The notes: generated from the sequence alone by a model not told the origin. Shown: positions 42,591-52,907, counted from the stretch's first letter. The stretch is 64,000 nt of DNA from Prevotella sp. (GCA_022773825.1 JALFOF010000084.1:1-64000), one strand, 5' to 3'. Made by a program: numbers and translations.

Positions 42591-45500
42591 ATGACTAAGA
42601 GATTTGCCGAACACAAGGGGCTTAACCTCGTAGAGACCAACGAGCAGGTGCTTGCATATTGGGAGAAGAACGATGTCTTTCACAAGAGCATTAACGAGCG
42701 CGAGGGCTATCCTCAGTTCGTCTTCTTCGAGGGACCGCCGTCAGCCAATGGGCATCCGGGCATACACCACGTGATGGGGCGTACCATAAAGGACACTATA
42801 TTGCGCTATAAGACGATGAAGGGCTATCAAGTGCACCGCAAAGCAGGGTGGGACACCCACGGACTGCCAGTGGAGCTCTCGGTGGAGAAGTCGCTCGGCA
42901 TAACGAAAGAGGATATCGGTAAGAAGATTTCCGTGGACGACTACAACGATGCCTGCCGCAAGAACGTGATGATGTACACCGACGAGTGGACGCAACTCAC
43001 TAACAAGATGGGCTACTGGGTGGACTTGGAGCATCCATACATAACATACGACAACAAGTACATTGAGTCGCTGTGGTACCTGCTGAAGCAGCTTTACGGC
43101 AAGGGACTGCTGTACAAGGGCTACACCATACAGCCATATTCGCCCGCGGCTGGCACAGGACTGTCATCGCATGAACTTAACCAGCCCGGTTGCTATCGTG
43201 ACGTGAAGGACACCACGGTGACAGCACAGTTCCGCCTAAAGGACGTGGACTCCTTGATAGGCGACACGCGGGGACTGAAGACCTACGTGCTGGCATGGAC
43301 TACTACGCCGTGGACTCTGCCCTCCAACACCGCGCTCTGCGTGGGCCCGAAGATAGACTACGTGGCGGTGAAGGGTTGCAACCCTTACTCCGGCGAGGAG
43401 GCTGTGTACGTGATAGCTGAGCCTCGCCTCGCTGCTTACTTCTCTCCAGAGAAGACGCAGGAGGGTGAGGAGAAGCCACTGGAGATACTTTGGCGAGGAA
43501 AAGGTACCGACCTCGTGGGACTGCACTATGAGCAGCTGATGCCATGGGTGAAGCCTTGCGCGCTGGAAGACGGCAAAGTGGTAGTGAAGGAAGCGGAGGC
43601 GTTCCGCGTGATACCCGGCGACTACGTAACCACAGAGGACGGTACTGGCATTGTGCACATAGCACCGACATTCGGCGCGGACGATGCTAAGGTGGCAAAG
43701 GACGCGGGCATACCGTCGCTTTTCGTAATAGATAAGGCGGGGGACACACGCCCAATGGTCGATTTCCAAGGCAAGTACTTTGTGAAGGACGACATGGACG
43801 GCGCGTTCGCCGATATGTGTGTGAACGAGAGTTATTGGAAACACAGCGGCGACTACGTGAAGAACGCCTATGACCCCAAGTACAATGTAGGTGGAAAGTA
43901 TGACGAGAAGGCCGCCGCGAAAGAGATGGACCTCAACGTCACGCTGTGCATTGAGATGAAAGAAGAGGGTACGGCGTTCAAGATAGAGAAGCACGTGCAC
44001 AACTATCCGCACTGCTGGCGCACGGACAAGCCAGTGCTTTACTATCCGCTTGACTCGTGGTTCATACGCTCTACGGCGTGCAAAGACCGCATGGCGGAGC
44101 TTAACAAGACGATAAACTGGAAGCCAGAGTCAACCGGCACGGGACGTTTCGGTAAATGGCTTGAGAACCTTAACGACTGGAATCTGTCGCGCTCACGCTA
44201 CTGGGGCACACCGTTGCCGATATGGCGCAACCGCGATACAAGGGAAGAACTGTGCATCGGTTCGGTGGAAGAGCTGTACAACGAGATAGAAAAGGCAGTG
44301 GAAGCAGGCGTAATGTCGTCAAATCCTCTGAAAGACAAAGGTTTCGTGCCGGGCGATATGAGCCAGGAGAACTATGACCGCATAGACCTGCACCGCCCAT
44401 ACGTGGACGACATAAAGCTGGTGGGTGCCGATGGCTCCGTGCTTACACGCGAACTCGACCTCATTGACGTATGGTTTGACTCTGGTGCAATGCCTTACGC
44501 GCAGGTGCATTACCCCTTCGAGAACAAGGAGGTGATAGACAGTCGCAAGGCTTACCCCGCTGATTTCATCGCAGAGGGCGTGGACCAGACGAGAGGATGG
44601 TTCTTCACGCTCCACGCTATAGCCACGATGGTGTTCGATTCTGTGGCATATAAGAACGTAATATCCAACGGACTGGTGCTCGACAAGAACGGCATCAAGA
44701 TGTCAAAGCGATTGGGCAACGTAATTAATCCTTTCGACTGCATTGCCACCTACGGCACGGACGCGGTGAGATGGTACATGATGACGAACTCCGCGCCATG
44801 GGATAACCTGTCATTCGACCCCGACGGCGTGAAGGAAGTAACGTCATCGTTCTTCATCAAGCTCTATCAGGCGTACTCTTTCTTCACTCTCTACGCCAAT
44901 GTGGACGGCTTTGACTACTCGCAGGAGGACGTACCAGTGGCAGAACGCCCTGACTTCGACCGCTGGCTGCTTTCAGAACTGAACACTCTTGTGAGGGAAG
45001 TGGACACAACTCTTGCCAACTATGAGCCTACTCCAGCAGGAAGACTGATACAAAACTTCGTAATCGACAAGCTGTCAAACTGGTATATACGCTTGAACAA
45101 GAAGCGTTTCTGGGGTGGAGGCATGACGCAAGATAAGTTGTCTGCCTACCAGACACTATATACTTGCCTCGATACGCTGAGCAGACTTATTGCTCCGATA
45201 TCTCCATTCTATGCAGACCAACTGTTCAGAGACCTCAACGATGTGACGGGAAAGGACGCTGCGCTGAGCGTACACCTTGCTGATTATCCCGTGGCAAAGG
45301 AGGAATTAATGGATAAGGAGCTGGAGCAGGCTATGCAACTTGCAATGCAAGTGACGTCAATGGTGCTGTCATTGCGCAAGAAAGTGAAGATACCCGTGAT
45401 ACAGGCACTGCAGGCTATCTCAATACCTGTAACGGACGCAAAGCTGCGTGACAGCATAGAACGGATGGCAGTGGTAATACTTGCGGAGACAAACGTCAAG

Positions 45501-46058
45501 GAACTGCAGTTCATTGAGGACGGCAAGGGCATGACACTGGTAAAGAAAGTGAAGTGTAACTTCCGCACAATGGGTAAGAAGTTCGGCAAGCTGATGAAGG
45601 CGGTGAGCGCCGCTGTGACGCAGATGACGCAGGAACAGATAGCTATTCTTGAGCAGGAAGGACAGATTAACCTCGACATTGAAGGGCAGTCGGCTATGAT
45701 AGAGGCTGCTGACGTGGAGATTATATCCGAGGATATACCGGGATGGACCATCGCACAGGAAGGACGCATAACGGTGGCGCTTGACATTGAGATTACGCCG
45801 GAGCTGAAAAACGAGGGCATGGCACGTCTCATGATAAAGCGAATACAGGCTTTGCGCAAGGATACCGGGCTGGAAATAACGGACAGGATAAAGGTGACGA
45901 TGGAGCAGAACGAGGCTCTGGAGCACGCGGTGGCGGTGCATGGCGACCATATCAGCTCGCAGGTGCTTGCCAATGTCCTCGCGTTCGGTGATGCTTCTGA
46001 TGGCACTGAAACCGACTTCGGAGATTTCAAGGCTCGTGTCAAGATAGAGAAAATGTAG
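42591..46058 (+). CDS. ileS: Isoleucyl-tRNA synthetase
   Basis: 1155 residues, class Ia. The HIGH-type signature is FEGPPSANGHPGIHHVMGRT, the KMSKS-type loop is GIKMSKRLGN, and a CP1 editing domain lies between them (TWTTTPWTLPSNTAL, GTGIVHIAPTFGADD). VDQTRGWFFTLH and a long C-terminal anticodon-binding region complete it. No Cys-rich zinc motif is seen at the C-terminus, in line with the longer eukaryote-like IleRS type. I use ATG 42591 (MTKRFAEHKGLNL), since the longer frame runs through the promoter. Confidence 0.97.
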   Translation: MTKRFAEHKGLNLVETNEQVLAYWEKNDVFHKSINEREGYPQFVFFEGPPSANGHPGIHHVMGRTIKDTILRYKTMKGYQVHRKAGWDTHGLPVELSVEKSLGITKEDIGKKISVDDYNDACRKNVMMYTDEWTQLTNKMGYWVDLEHPYITYDNKYIESLWYLLKQLYGKGLLYKGYTIQPYSPAAGTGLSSHELNQPGCYRDVKDTTVTAQFRLKDVDSLIGDTRGLKTYVLAWTTTPWTLPSNTALCVGPKIDYVAVKGCNPYSGEEAVYVIAEPRLAAYFSPEKTQEGEEKPLEILWRGKGTDLVGLHYEQLMPWVKPCALEDGKVVVKEAEAFRVIPGDYVTTEDGTGIVHIAPTFGADDAKVAKDAGIPSLFVIDKAGDTRPMVDFQGKYFVKDDMDGAFADMCVNESYWKHSGDYVKNAYDPKYNVGGKYDEKAAAKEMDLNVTLCIEMKEEGTAFKIEKHVHNYPHCWRTDKPVLYYPLDSWFIRSTACKDRMAELNKTINWKPESTGTGRFGKWLENLNDWNLSRSRYWGTPLPIWRNRDTREELCIGSVEELYNEIEKAVEAGVMSSNPLKDKGFVPGDMSQENYDRIDLHRPYVDDIKLVGADGSVLTRELDLIDVWFDSGAMPYAQVHYPFENKEVIDSRKAYPADFIAEGVDQTRGWFFTLHAIATMVFDSVAYKNVISNGLVLDKNGIKMSKRLGNVINPFDCIATYGTDAVRWYMMTNSAPWDNLSFDPDGVKEVTSSFFIKLYQAYSFFTLYANVDGFDYSQEDVPVAERPDFDRWLLSELNTLVREVDTTLANYEPTPAGRLIQNFVIDKLSNWYIRLNKKRFWGGGMTQDKLSAYQTLYTCLDTLSRLIAPISPFYADQLFRDLNDVTGKDAALSVHLADYPVAKEELMDKELEQAMQLAMQVTSMVLSLRKKVKIPVIQALQAISIPVTDAKLRDSIERMAVVILAETNVKELQFIEDGKGMTLVKKVKCNFRTMGKKFGKLMKAVSAAVTQMTQEQIAILEQEGQINLDIEGQSAMIEAADVEIISEDIPGWTIAQEGRITVALDIEITPELKNEGMARLMIKRIQALRKDTGLEITDRIKVTMEQNEALEHAVAVHGDHISSQVLANVLAFGDASDGTETDFGDFKARVKIEKM

Positions 46059-46190
46059 TGGTTGGGGCGTTTTGGCGGTTGGTGGTTTGCTCGTTTAGTA
46101 GAATGTATCATACAAACCACTAACCACCAAGCCTCCAACCACCGAACCATTAAATAATAAACCCACTTAATAACTAAACAACTAAATCAA
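46059..46190. repeat. GGTTTGGTGG/ACCACCAA repeat hairpin
   Basis: TTTTGGCGGTTGGTGGTTTG (46070-46089) is complementary in large part to CAAACCACTAACCACCAAGC (46113-46132) with ACCACCGAACC further on. It fills the ileS to DksA-like gap. Confidence 0.7.
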
Positions 46191-46192
46191 TC

Positions 46193-46576
46193 ATGGCAGA
46201 GATAAAGAAACGCTATAGTGACGAAGACCTCATGGAATTCAAGAAGATTATAGACGAGAAGCTTGAAAGGGCGCGTATGGACTACAACGACATGATGCGT
46301 GCACTGCGTAACGATGAGGGCAACGACGTGGCCGATACATCACCTACTTACAAGATACTCGAAGAGGGTTCTACTACCCAAAACAAGGCGGAACTCATAA
46401 TGTTGGCGCAGCGTCAGCAGAAGTTCATACAGGGACTGGAGTCCGCTCTCATAAGAATTGCCAACAAAACCTACGGCATTGACCGCATGACCGGCGAGCT
46501 GATACCTAAAGAACGCCTGCGCGCTGTGCCCCATGCTACGCTGTCCGTAGAGTCAAAGATGAAGAAAAACCACTAA
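46193..46576 (+). CDS. DksA/TraR-like protein without zinc-finger cysteines
   Basis: 127 residues. An N-terminal coiled coil (about 10-50, DLMEFKKIIDEKLERARMDY) and the C-terminal block YGIDRMTGELIPKERLRAVPHAT match the TraR/DksA C-terminal domain. Relatives have YGIC and CxxC-type ligands here; this protein has no Cys at all, the key one being Asp. DksA proteins bind RNA polymerase through the secondary channel and tune it with ppGpp. Function without zinc is possible, as in Cys-poor DksA paralogues. It lies between ileS and lspA, the usual Bacteroidetes order; its stop overlaps the lspA start by one base. Confidence 0.88.
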   Translation: MAEIKKRYSDEDLMEFKKIIDEKLERARMDYNDMMRALRNDEGNDVADTSPTYKILEEGSTTQNKAELIMLAQRQQKFIQGLESALIRIANKTYGIDRMTGELIPKERLRAVPHATLSVESKMKKNH

Positions 46577-47205
46577 TGAAGAGAACAACAAAACGGGCTT
46601 GGGTCGTCTGTATCTTTGTTATAACGCTGCTGGCAATAGACCAATGCGTGAAGATATGGGTGAAAACCAATATGTGCCTGCATGAAAGCATACGTGTAAC
46701 AGACTGGTTCTACATCTCTTTCATAGAGAACAACGGCATGGCTTACGGCATGACTATCATACCGAAGTTTGCCCTTAGCGCCTTTCGGCTTGTAGCCTGC
46801 TGCGCCCTTGTGTACTTTATTGGCAGGCAAATACGTGAAGGTGCGAGGACGATATGGGTGGCATTGCTGTCGCTTATACTCGCGGGGGCATTGGGAAACC
46901 TTATCGACTGTATGTTCTACGGGATGATTTTCGCAGGTTCCTCACCGTTATATACTTCCTTTCCCGTTGATTTCGGCACGGGATACGCACCCTTCATGCA
47001 GGGAAAAGTGGTAGATATGTTCTACTTCCCGCTAATTGTGACGACCTATCCCGATTGGTTCCCCGTATGGGGAGGACAGCCTTTCATCTTCTTTTCGCCA
47101 GTGTTCAACTTCGCGGATGCCTGCATTTCTGTGGGAGTAGTGGCGATGTTACTTTTCTGCCGCAAGGAACTAATAATGTTCAGCCGTAAGAATGAAGCAA
47201 ATTAG
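46576..47205 (+). CDS. lspA: Lipoprotein signal peptidase (signal peptidase II)
   Basis: 209 residues with four membrane helices. The active-site regions are NNGMAYGM, LAGALGNLIDCMFYG (first Asp), VVDMFYFPL and FNFADACISVG (second catalytic Asp). It cuts prolipoproteins before the lipid-modified Cys at the inner membrane. Bacteroidetes LspA are longer than E. coli's because of an extra loop, which is present here. It overlaps the next gene by 14 bases. Confidence 0.95.
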   Translation: MKRTTKRAWVVCIFVITLLAIDQCVKIWVKTNMCLHESIRVTDWFYISFIENNGMAYGMTIIPKFALSAFRLVACCALVYFIGRQIREGARTIWVALLSLILAGALGNLIDCMFYGMIFAGSSPLYTSFPVDFGTGYAPFMQGKVVDMFYFPLIVTTYPDWFPVWGGQPFIFFSPVFNFADACISVGVVAMLLFCRKELIMFSRKNEAN

Positions 47206-48064
47206 TTATGTCATACTGCTGTTGTTTGTAATGGCTTGCGCCCCATCCGTGCCTTCTGGAATACTCCAAAAGGATGAGATGGAGGACGTATTGTATGATA
47301 TGCATATAGCCCAAAGCATCTATGAGACACGTGAAGGGGGCGTTGCAACGGGGACAGACCTGCTGGCTCTCAGAGCTTCTGTGCTGAGGAAACATGACGT
47401 TGACAAGGCGGTGTGGGACTCATCGTTCAACTATTACTGCCGTAACTCAAGGGATATGTATGACATTTACCAGTCGCTCGCAAAGCGAATAGAAAGAAAT
47501 GTCATAGCACTTGGTGGAAAAGTGGACGGTTTTCAAGGCTCGGAGGCTGATACTGCCAACGTGTGGAAGGCGGAAGATGCGTTCATTCTCATGCAGCAGG
47601 CACCGTATAACCTGTTCACTTTCGATGTTATACCAGACTCAACGTTTGAGGACGGAGACAGGATAACGCTGCAATATGATGCCCAGTTCATCTTTCAAGA
47701 CGGTATGCGCGATATCGCTACCTTCCTTGCGGTGTACTACGATAACGACAGTATCGCCACGGTTACGTCACATTCCAACTTCGATGGCCACGGCATAGTG
47801 ACGCTTAACAACGATGTTAACCGCCTGCATGTGAAGAGAATAAAGGGATATTTCCTCCTTGTTCAGAACCTTACGCAGAACTCTTCCAATGCAAATACCA
47901 CGACAATGCGCCTCGCCGCCATAAGAAACGTGAAGCTATTGCACCTGCGCACCGAGCCCCCGGCCGTCAAGAAGGAAGAACCAGTGGAGAAGGTTGACTC
48001 GCTGAAGGCGGACTCGCTTATGAAAGACAGCATAATGAAATCACATATTACAGTGAAAAACTAA
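47192..48064 (+). CDS. DUF4296 lipoprotein
   Basis: 290 residues. Lipoprotein signal with lipobox VMAC (Cys11). The family signature LQKDEMEDVLYDMHIAQSIYE follows the signal and a C-terminal half with beta strands comes after (RITLQYDAQFIFQDGMRD, YDNDSIATVTSHSNFDGHGI). The tail is Lys/Glu/Asp-rich. Function unknown; DUF4296 is largely restricted to Bacteroidetes and often lies right behind lspA, as here. Confidence 0.88.
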   Translation: MKQISYVILLLFVMACAPSVPSGILQKDEMEDVLYDMHIAQSIYETREGGVATGTDLLALRASVLRKHDVDKAVWDSSFNYYCRNSRDMYDIYQSLAKRIERNVIALGGKVDGFQGSEADTANVWKAEDAFILMQQAPYNLFTFDVIPDSTFEDGDRITLQYDAQFIFQDGMRDIATFLAVYYDNDSIATVTSHSNFDGHGIVTLNNDVNRLHVKRIKGYFLLVQNLTQNSSNANTTTMRLAAIRNVKLLHLRTEPPAVKKEEPVEKVDSLKADSLMKDSIMKSHITVKN

Positions 48065-48080
48065 ATACTAACTAATATAT

Positions 48081-50360
48081 ATGTATATGAAGAAACTGTT
48101 TCTATTCCTCGCTCTCGCCCTTGCGGCCACGGCTTTCGCACAGAATATAGACCGCCGCGAGGTGGTGATGCGCAATAATCCCAAGGTCACCGCTGCTGAC
48201 AGTCTCGGTTCCCTGTCAGTGGGCAACGGGCATTTTGCAACGACTGTCGATGTTACAGGTCTGCAGTCATATCCCCTTTATTATAAGAAAGGCGTGAGCC
48301 TGTGTGCCCAAAGCGACTGGGGATGGCACTCTTACCCCAACCCCGCAGGCTATACTGAAGAGGAGACGCTGGGTGCTAAGGACCTCGGACACGGGCATCA
48401 GGAGCTGTATGCCGTGCAGCATAAGGATAAAACGACACGCGGTTACGGGGCGTCAGAGTATTACCGCATCAATCCTCACCGTCTGAATCTCGGAGCAGCA
48501 GGCATCCTTATCACCGACAAGAAGGGCAACCAAGTTCCCATTACCGCATTGACTGAGGTGAACCAGAGCCTTGATATGTGGGCAGGAGTTATAACATCCA
48601 GCTTCAAAGCCCTCGACCAGCCGGTGGAGGTGCAGACTGTCGCACACCCAAGTGCTTCCGCTTTGTCTGCTAAGGTGGTAACGCCGCTGTTCGTTAAGGG
48701 CAACGCTTGCATAACGTTCACATTCCCTTACCCCAGTGGAGGACATGTGGACGATGCGTCAGACTGGACTTCTACCGACAAGCACACTACCGAGATAGTG
48801 TCGCAGTGCTGCCATAGCGCACTGTTGAAGCGCACTCTCGACTCCACAATCTATTACGCCCGCATCAGTTGGGAAGGCACCGCGGAACTGATACAGAAGT
48901 CCGCTCACCAGTTCGCCTTGCAGTTCGGGGCACCCAAGGGTAAAGCAACGAAGATATTAGACCCTACGATAGCCTTCACTATAGAATACACGCAGCACAG
49001 GGATGAGGCTGCCGCAGGCTCGTTTGCCAAGACCCTTGCCTCTGCTGCCGCTTATTGGCAGAACTATTGGAACACAGGCGCGATAGTGGATTTCTCGCAG
49101 TGTACCGACGAGAGGGCGAAAGAATTGGAGCGCCGTGTGGTACTCTCACAGTACCTCACAGCAGTGAATTGCCAGGGCAACACACCGCCGCAGGAGTCTG
49201 GACTCACGCTGAACACATGGTTTGGTCGTCCACATCTGGAGATGACATGGTGGCATACAATAGACTTTTCGCTCTTCGGCCATGAGGAAGTCCTTGCCCG
49301 TGCACTCGATTGGTATAACTCCCCGGTGGTGTATAACAAAGCCCGTGAGATAGCATCACGTCAAGGTTTCAATGGAATACGTTGGATGAAGATGACCGAC
49401 CCGTGGGCTGGTGAATCGCCGTCAAACGTCGGTTCCTTCCTGTTGTGGCAGCAACCGCACTACATCTACTTCGCGGAAGAGATGTACCGCCACGCCATGA
49501 CACCGTGCTCGTCAGACACTCGCTGTCAAAAGCGCACGACATTTACCAAGGAAGCTGCCGCGGTGCTTGACAAATACGGAAAGTATGTGGACGAGACAGC
49601 ACAGTTCATGGCAGACTTCTGCACCTTTGATTCCGTCAGCGGGCGTTACAATCTCATTGGCGCAACGGCGCTTCAGGAAACCATGAGCTGGCAACTCTCT
49701 TACAATCAGCCTTTTGAGTTGGCGTATTGGCGCTATGGTCTCCTCGTGGCCCAGCAGTGGCGTGAGCGCAGGGGACTGGAGCGCGTGGCGAAATGGGATG
49801 ACATCATAGAGAAGATATCGCCGCTGCCGGAGCGCGACGGCATATACCTTGCCGGCATTGCCCGTGTCGCGGAGGACGCAACCTACCGCACCAAGACTAC
49901 TACCGACCATCCGGCGGTGCTCGCTGCCTGCGGTATGTTGCCGCAACTGGAGGTTCAGAACGGTATGTTCAGCGGCGGAGATGCCTCCAAGAGCCTCGCT
50001 CCCCTCTTCTCGTATGACAAGATGCGCGACACGTACAGGTGGGTTATGAAGAACCATGACTTCGCAGATATGTGGGGATGGGACTTCGGTGTGCTCGCCA
50101 TGTCGGCAGCCCGCCTCGGCCTTCAGGAAGAGGCTGTACAGGCGTTGGTGCTCCCCGTGCAGAAGAACACCTACCTCAACAACGGTCATAACTACCAGAA
50201 CGAACGTCTGAAGATATACCTTCCAGGCAACGGGGCAATCCTTGAGAGCGTAGCCATGATGTGCGCTGGATGGGAAGGCTGCCCAGACATAAAGAATCCA
50301 GGCTTCCCGCAGAACGGAAAATGGAACGTGCGCTGGGAGGGTCTGCACAAGATGCAATGA
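48081..50360 (+). CDS. Secreted six-hairpin glycosidase-like protein
   Basis: 759 residues with a signal peptide (about 1-22, KKLFLFLALALAATAFA). The N-terminal third is a beta-sandwich (SLSVGNGHFATTVDVTGLQS), followed by an (alpha/alpha)6 barrel (about 330-740) with TWFGRPHLEMTWWHTIDF, RWMKMTDPWAGESPSNVG, ATALQETMSWQLSYNQPFEL, DMWGWDFGVLAMSAARL and YLPGNGAILESVAMM. This layout resembles GH65/GH95-like enzymes. I cannot assign a GH family or the catalytic acids with certainty. It probably degrades a host or plant glycan in the periplasm. Confidence 0.82.
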   Translation: MYMKKLFLFLALALAATAFAQNIDRREVVMRNNPKVTAADSLGSLSVGNGHFATTVDVTGLQSYPLYYKKGVSLCAQSDWGWHSYPNPAGYTEEETLGAKDLGHGHQELYAVQHKDKTTRGYGASEYYRINPHRLNLGAAGILITDKKGNQVPITALTEVNQSLDMWAGVITSSFKALDQPVEVQTVAHPSASALSAKVVTPLFVKGNACITFTFPYPSGGHVDDASDWTSTDKHTTEIVSQCCHSALLKRTLDSTIYYARISWEGTAELIQKSAHQFALQFGAPKGKATKILDPTIAFTIEYTQHRDEAAAGSFAKTLASAAAYWQNYWNTGAIVDFSQCTDERAKELERRVVLSQYLTAVNCQGNTPPQESGLTLNTWFGRPHLEMTWWHTIDFSLFGHEEVLARALDWYNSPVVYNKAREIASRQGFNGIRWMKMTDPWAGESPSNVGSFLLWQQPHYIYFAEEMYRHAMTPCSSDTRCQKRTTFTKEAAAVLDKYGKYVDETAQFMADFCTFDSVSGRYNLIGATALQETMSWQLSYNQPFELAYWRYGLLVAQQWRERRGLERVAKWDDIIEKISPLPERDGIYLAGIARVAEDATYRTKTTTDHPAVLAACGMLPQLEVQNGMFSGGDASKSLAPLFSYDKMRDTYRWVMKNHDFADMWGWDFGVLAMSAARLGLQEEAVQALVLPVQKNTYLNNGHNYQNERLKIYLPGNGAILESVAMMCAGWEGCPDIKNPGFPQNGKWNVRWEGLHKMQ

Positions 50361-50362
50361 CA

Positions 50363-50440
50363 AAAGAAGGTTGCAGGTTGTGGAATGTGAGCTTTGAAGC
50401 CTCGTAATCCACAGCCTGCAACCTTTGGCTTTTTAGCCAT
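50363..50440. repeat. AGGTT-type intergenic hairpin
   Basis: AAAGAAGGTTGCAGGTTGTGG (50362-50382) pairs in large part with CCACAGCCTGCAACCTTTGG (50410-50429). It directly follows the glycosidase stop codon and may act as a terminator or stabilising hairpin. Confidence 0.75.
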
Positions 50441-50477
50441 CCTATACATAGAACATATATAATACAGACAGATACAG

Positions 50478-51110
50478 ATGCCTTCAACACTCCTCGACAA
50501 CGCCGTGTCGCAGTTCTCGCGCCTTCCCGGCATAGGTCACAAGACCGCTTTGCGCCTCGTGCTACACTTGTTGCGGCAGGATACGGACGACGTGGTGGCG
50601 TTCGCTGACTCGCTTACCACGCTGAAGCGTGAGGTGAAATACTGCAAGGTGTGCCACAACATCTCCGACACGGAACTGTGCCCGATATGCGCCGACAGGT
50701 CTCGCGACGCTTCCTTGGTGTGTGTGGTGGAGAATATACAGGATGTCATGGCAATAGAGCGCACTCAGCAGTACCGTGGGCTGTACCACGTACTCGGTGG
50801 CATTATCTCGCCCATGGACGGCATAGGGCCGGGCGATATAGAGATAGAGTCGCTCGTGCGACGCATAGCCGACAACAGAGAGGCTTCGTCAGGCGGTGGT
50901 GAAAACACGGTGCCAGTGAGGGAAGTCATCTTCGCCCTCGCCTCTACGATGGAGGGTGACACCACCAACTTCTACATCTCACGGCGGTTGCAGGTATTCC
51001 CCGACCTGAGGCTCAGCGTAATAGCGCGCGGTATCAGCGTGGGCGACGAGCTACAGTATGCTGACGAGGTGACGTTGGGCAGGAGTATCCTCAACAGAAC
51101 ACCGCTGTGA
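50478..51110 (+). CDS. recR: Recombination mediator RecR
   Basis: 210 residues. An N-terminal helix-hairpin-helix ([17 protein letters not shown]), the zinc finger [18 protein letters not shown], the Toprim domain ([35 protein letters not shown]) and the C-terminal [19 protein letters not shown] motif. It works with RecO/RecF to load RecA on gapped DNA. All motifs intact. Confidence 0.96.
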   Translation: MPSTLLDNAVSQFSRLPGIGHKTALRLVLHLLRQDTDDVVAFADSLTTLKREVKYCKVCHNISDTELCPICADRSRDASLVCVVENIQDVMAIERTQQYRGLYHVLGGIISPMDGIGPGDIEIESLVRRIADNREASSGGGENTVPVREVIFALASTMEGDTTNFYISRRLQVFPDLRLSVIARGISVGDELQYADEVTLGRSILNRTPL

Positions 51111-51215
51111 CGTAGCCCTGTCATGGCAGTCTGCCGCGGACACAGTGGCAAAACGCTGTTAGTGCTTACCGCACACCGATAACGCTCATAAACAATTCAT
51201 AACCCAATAAACATT

Positions 51216-52907
51216 ATGGACTTCATTATTAACTGCTTCTCCCTTATCGGTTCCCTCGGACTTTTCCTCTTTGGAATGAAGACTATGTCAGAAGGACTTG
51301 AGAAGTTTGCTGGTGCACGGCTGCGAAACATACTCGCAGCCATGACCAAGAACCGCGTCATGGGTGTGCTGACAGGCATCCTTATCACCGCACTGATACA
51401 GTCTTCGTCAGCCACCACCGTCATGGTCGTGTCGTTTGTCAACGCTGGTCTTATGACCCTCGCCCAGTCAATCGGTGTCATCATGGGCGCCAACATCGGT
51501 ACAACAGTCACCGCATGGATTATCTCTGCCGTGGGCTTCAAGGTCAACATCGCCGCTTTTGCCATCCCACTTCTTGCTTGCGGCCTGCCGCTCATATTCT
51601 CAGGCAAGTCTAACCGCAAGAGCATGGGCGAGTTTATCTTCGGCTTCTCCTTCCTCTTCATGGGTCTGAGCTACCTCCAGCAGGCTGCCACCGATATGAA
51701 TATGGGATACTACGTGGCAACTATGCTGGCGCACATACCGTGTGACAGCTTCTTCACCATCGTGCTCTTCGTCATCGTCGGCGCCATAGTCACCATGATA
51801 GTTCAGGCCAGTGCCGCCACTATGGCTATTACCCTCATGCTCTTTGATATGCATATACCGGGCTTCGGCTTTGAGCAGGCGGCAGCACTCGCCATGGGAC
51901 AGAACATAGGTACCACCATAACAGCCTTCATGGCATCGCTCACCGCCAACACGCAGGCGCGCCGGGCTGCCCTTGCCCACATGTTCTTCAACGTCTTCGG
52001 CGTAGTTGTGGTGCTCATATTCTTCTATCCTGCCTGCAACGCCGTGAGCTGGTTTGTTACAGATGTCCTCGGCTCCAATGCCAACGACCTCTTCAAACTC
52101 TCCGCCTTCCACACAGCCTTCAATATCTTGAACACTCTGTTGCTCATCGGTTTCGTGCACCAGATAGAGCAATTCGTATGCAAGGTGCTGCCAATGAAGG
52201 ACAATCAGGAGGAGGAATACCGTCTGAAATTCATCTCCGCTGGTATGCTTTCCACTGCCGAGCTCTCCATCCTTGAGGCGAAGAAGGAAATCAACAGCTT
52301 CGCTGACAGGTGTCAGCGTATGTTCGGCATAGTGGCAGACCTGCTGCATATAGAAAAGGACGAGGAGTTCAACAAGCAGTTCTCGCGCGTGGAAAAATAT
52401 GAAAGCATAACAGACTCCATGGAAGTGGAGATTGCAAACTACCTGCACAAGGTAAGCGAAGGCCGCTTGTCTGACGACTCTAAAGGCCGGATACAGCGCA
52501 TGATGCGTCAGATAGACGAACTGGAGTCCATCGGCGACTCCTGCTACAACCTCGGCCGCACCATCAACCGCCAGCGCAAGCACAGCAAGGAGGGCTTCAC
52601 CCCGGAGCAGAAGGAGCGTATGCACACCATGATGGTGCTCGTAAACTCCGCCCTTGAGGAGATGGTGAGGATGGTGGAGCACCCGGAGTTTGCTGATGTG
52701 AACTATATTAAGTCGCGCAACATTGAGACCGAGATAAACAACTACCGTTCTCACCTCAAGAGCCTCAATATACAAGACATCAACGAGGGCAAGTACTCTT
52801 ATCAGCTTGGAGTGTACTACACAGACTTCATCAGCGAGTGTGAGAAACTCGGTGACTACGTAATCAACGTGGTACAGGCGGCGGCGGAGTGCGCCCACCA
52901 CAGTTAA
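51216..52907 (+). CDS. Na+/phosphate cotransporter family protein with PhoU-like tail
   Basis: 563 residues. Eight to nine membrane helices (about 1-330) with two inverted repeats marked by TALIQSSSATTVMVV and MIVQASAATMAI, the QSSS-type motifs that bind Na+/phosphate in NptA/SLC34-like transporters. A PhoU-like helical domain (about 350-560: KYESITDSMEVEIANYLHKV, MRQIDELESIGDSCYNLGRT) follows in the cytosol. Likely inner-membrane phosphate uptake; regulated transport by the PhoU part is inferred. Confidence 0.93.
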   Translation: MDFIINCFSLIGSLGLFLFGMKTMSEGLEKFAGARLRNILAAMTKNRVMGVLTGILITALIQSSSATTVMVVSFVNAGLMTLAQSIGVIMGANIGTTVTAWIISAVGFKVNIAAFAIPLLACGLPLIFSGKSNRKSMGEFIFGFSFLFMGLSYLQQAATDMNMGYYVATMLAHIPCDSFFTIVLFVIVGAIVTMIVQASAATMAITLMLFDMHIPGFGFEQAAALAMGQNIGTTITAFMASLTANTQARRAALAHMFFNVFGVVVVLIFFYPACNAVSWFVTDVLGSNANDLFKLSAFHTAFNILNTLLLIGFVHQIEQFVCKVLPMKDNQEEEYRLKFISAGMLSTAELSILEAKKEINSFADRCQRMFGIVADLLHIEKDEEFNKQFSRVEKYESITDSMEVEIANYLHKVSEGRLSDDSKGRIQRMMRQIDELESIGDSCYNLGRTINRQRKHSKEGFTPEQKERMHTMMVLVNSALEEMVRMVEHPEFADVNYIKSRNIETEINNYRSHLKSLNIQDINEGKYSYQLGVYYTDFISECEKLGDYVINVVQAAAECAHHS

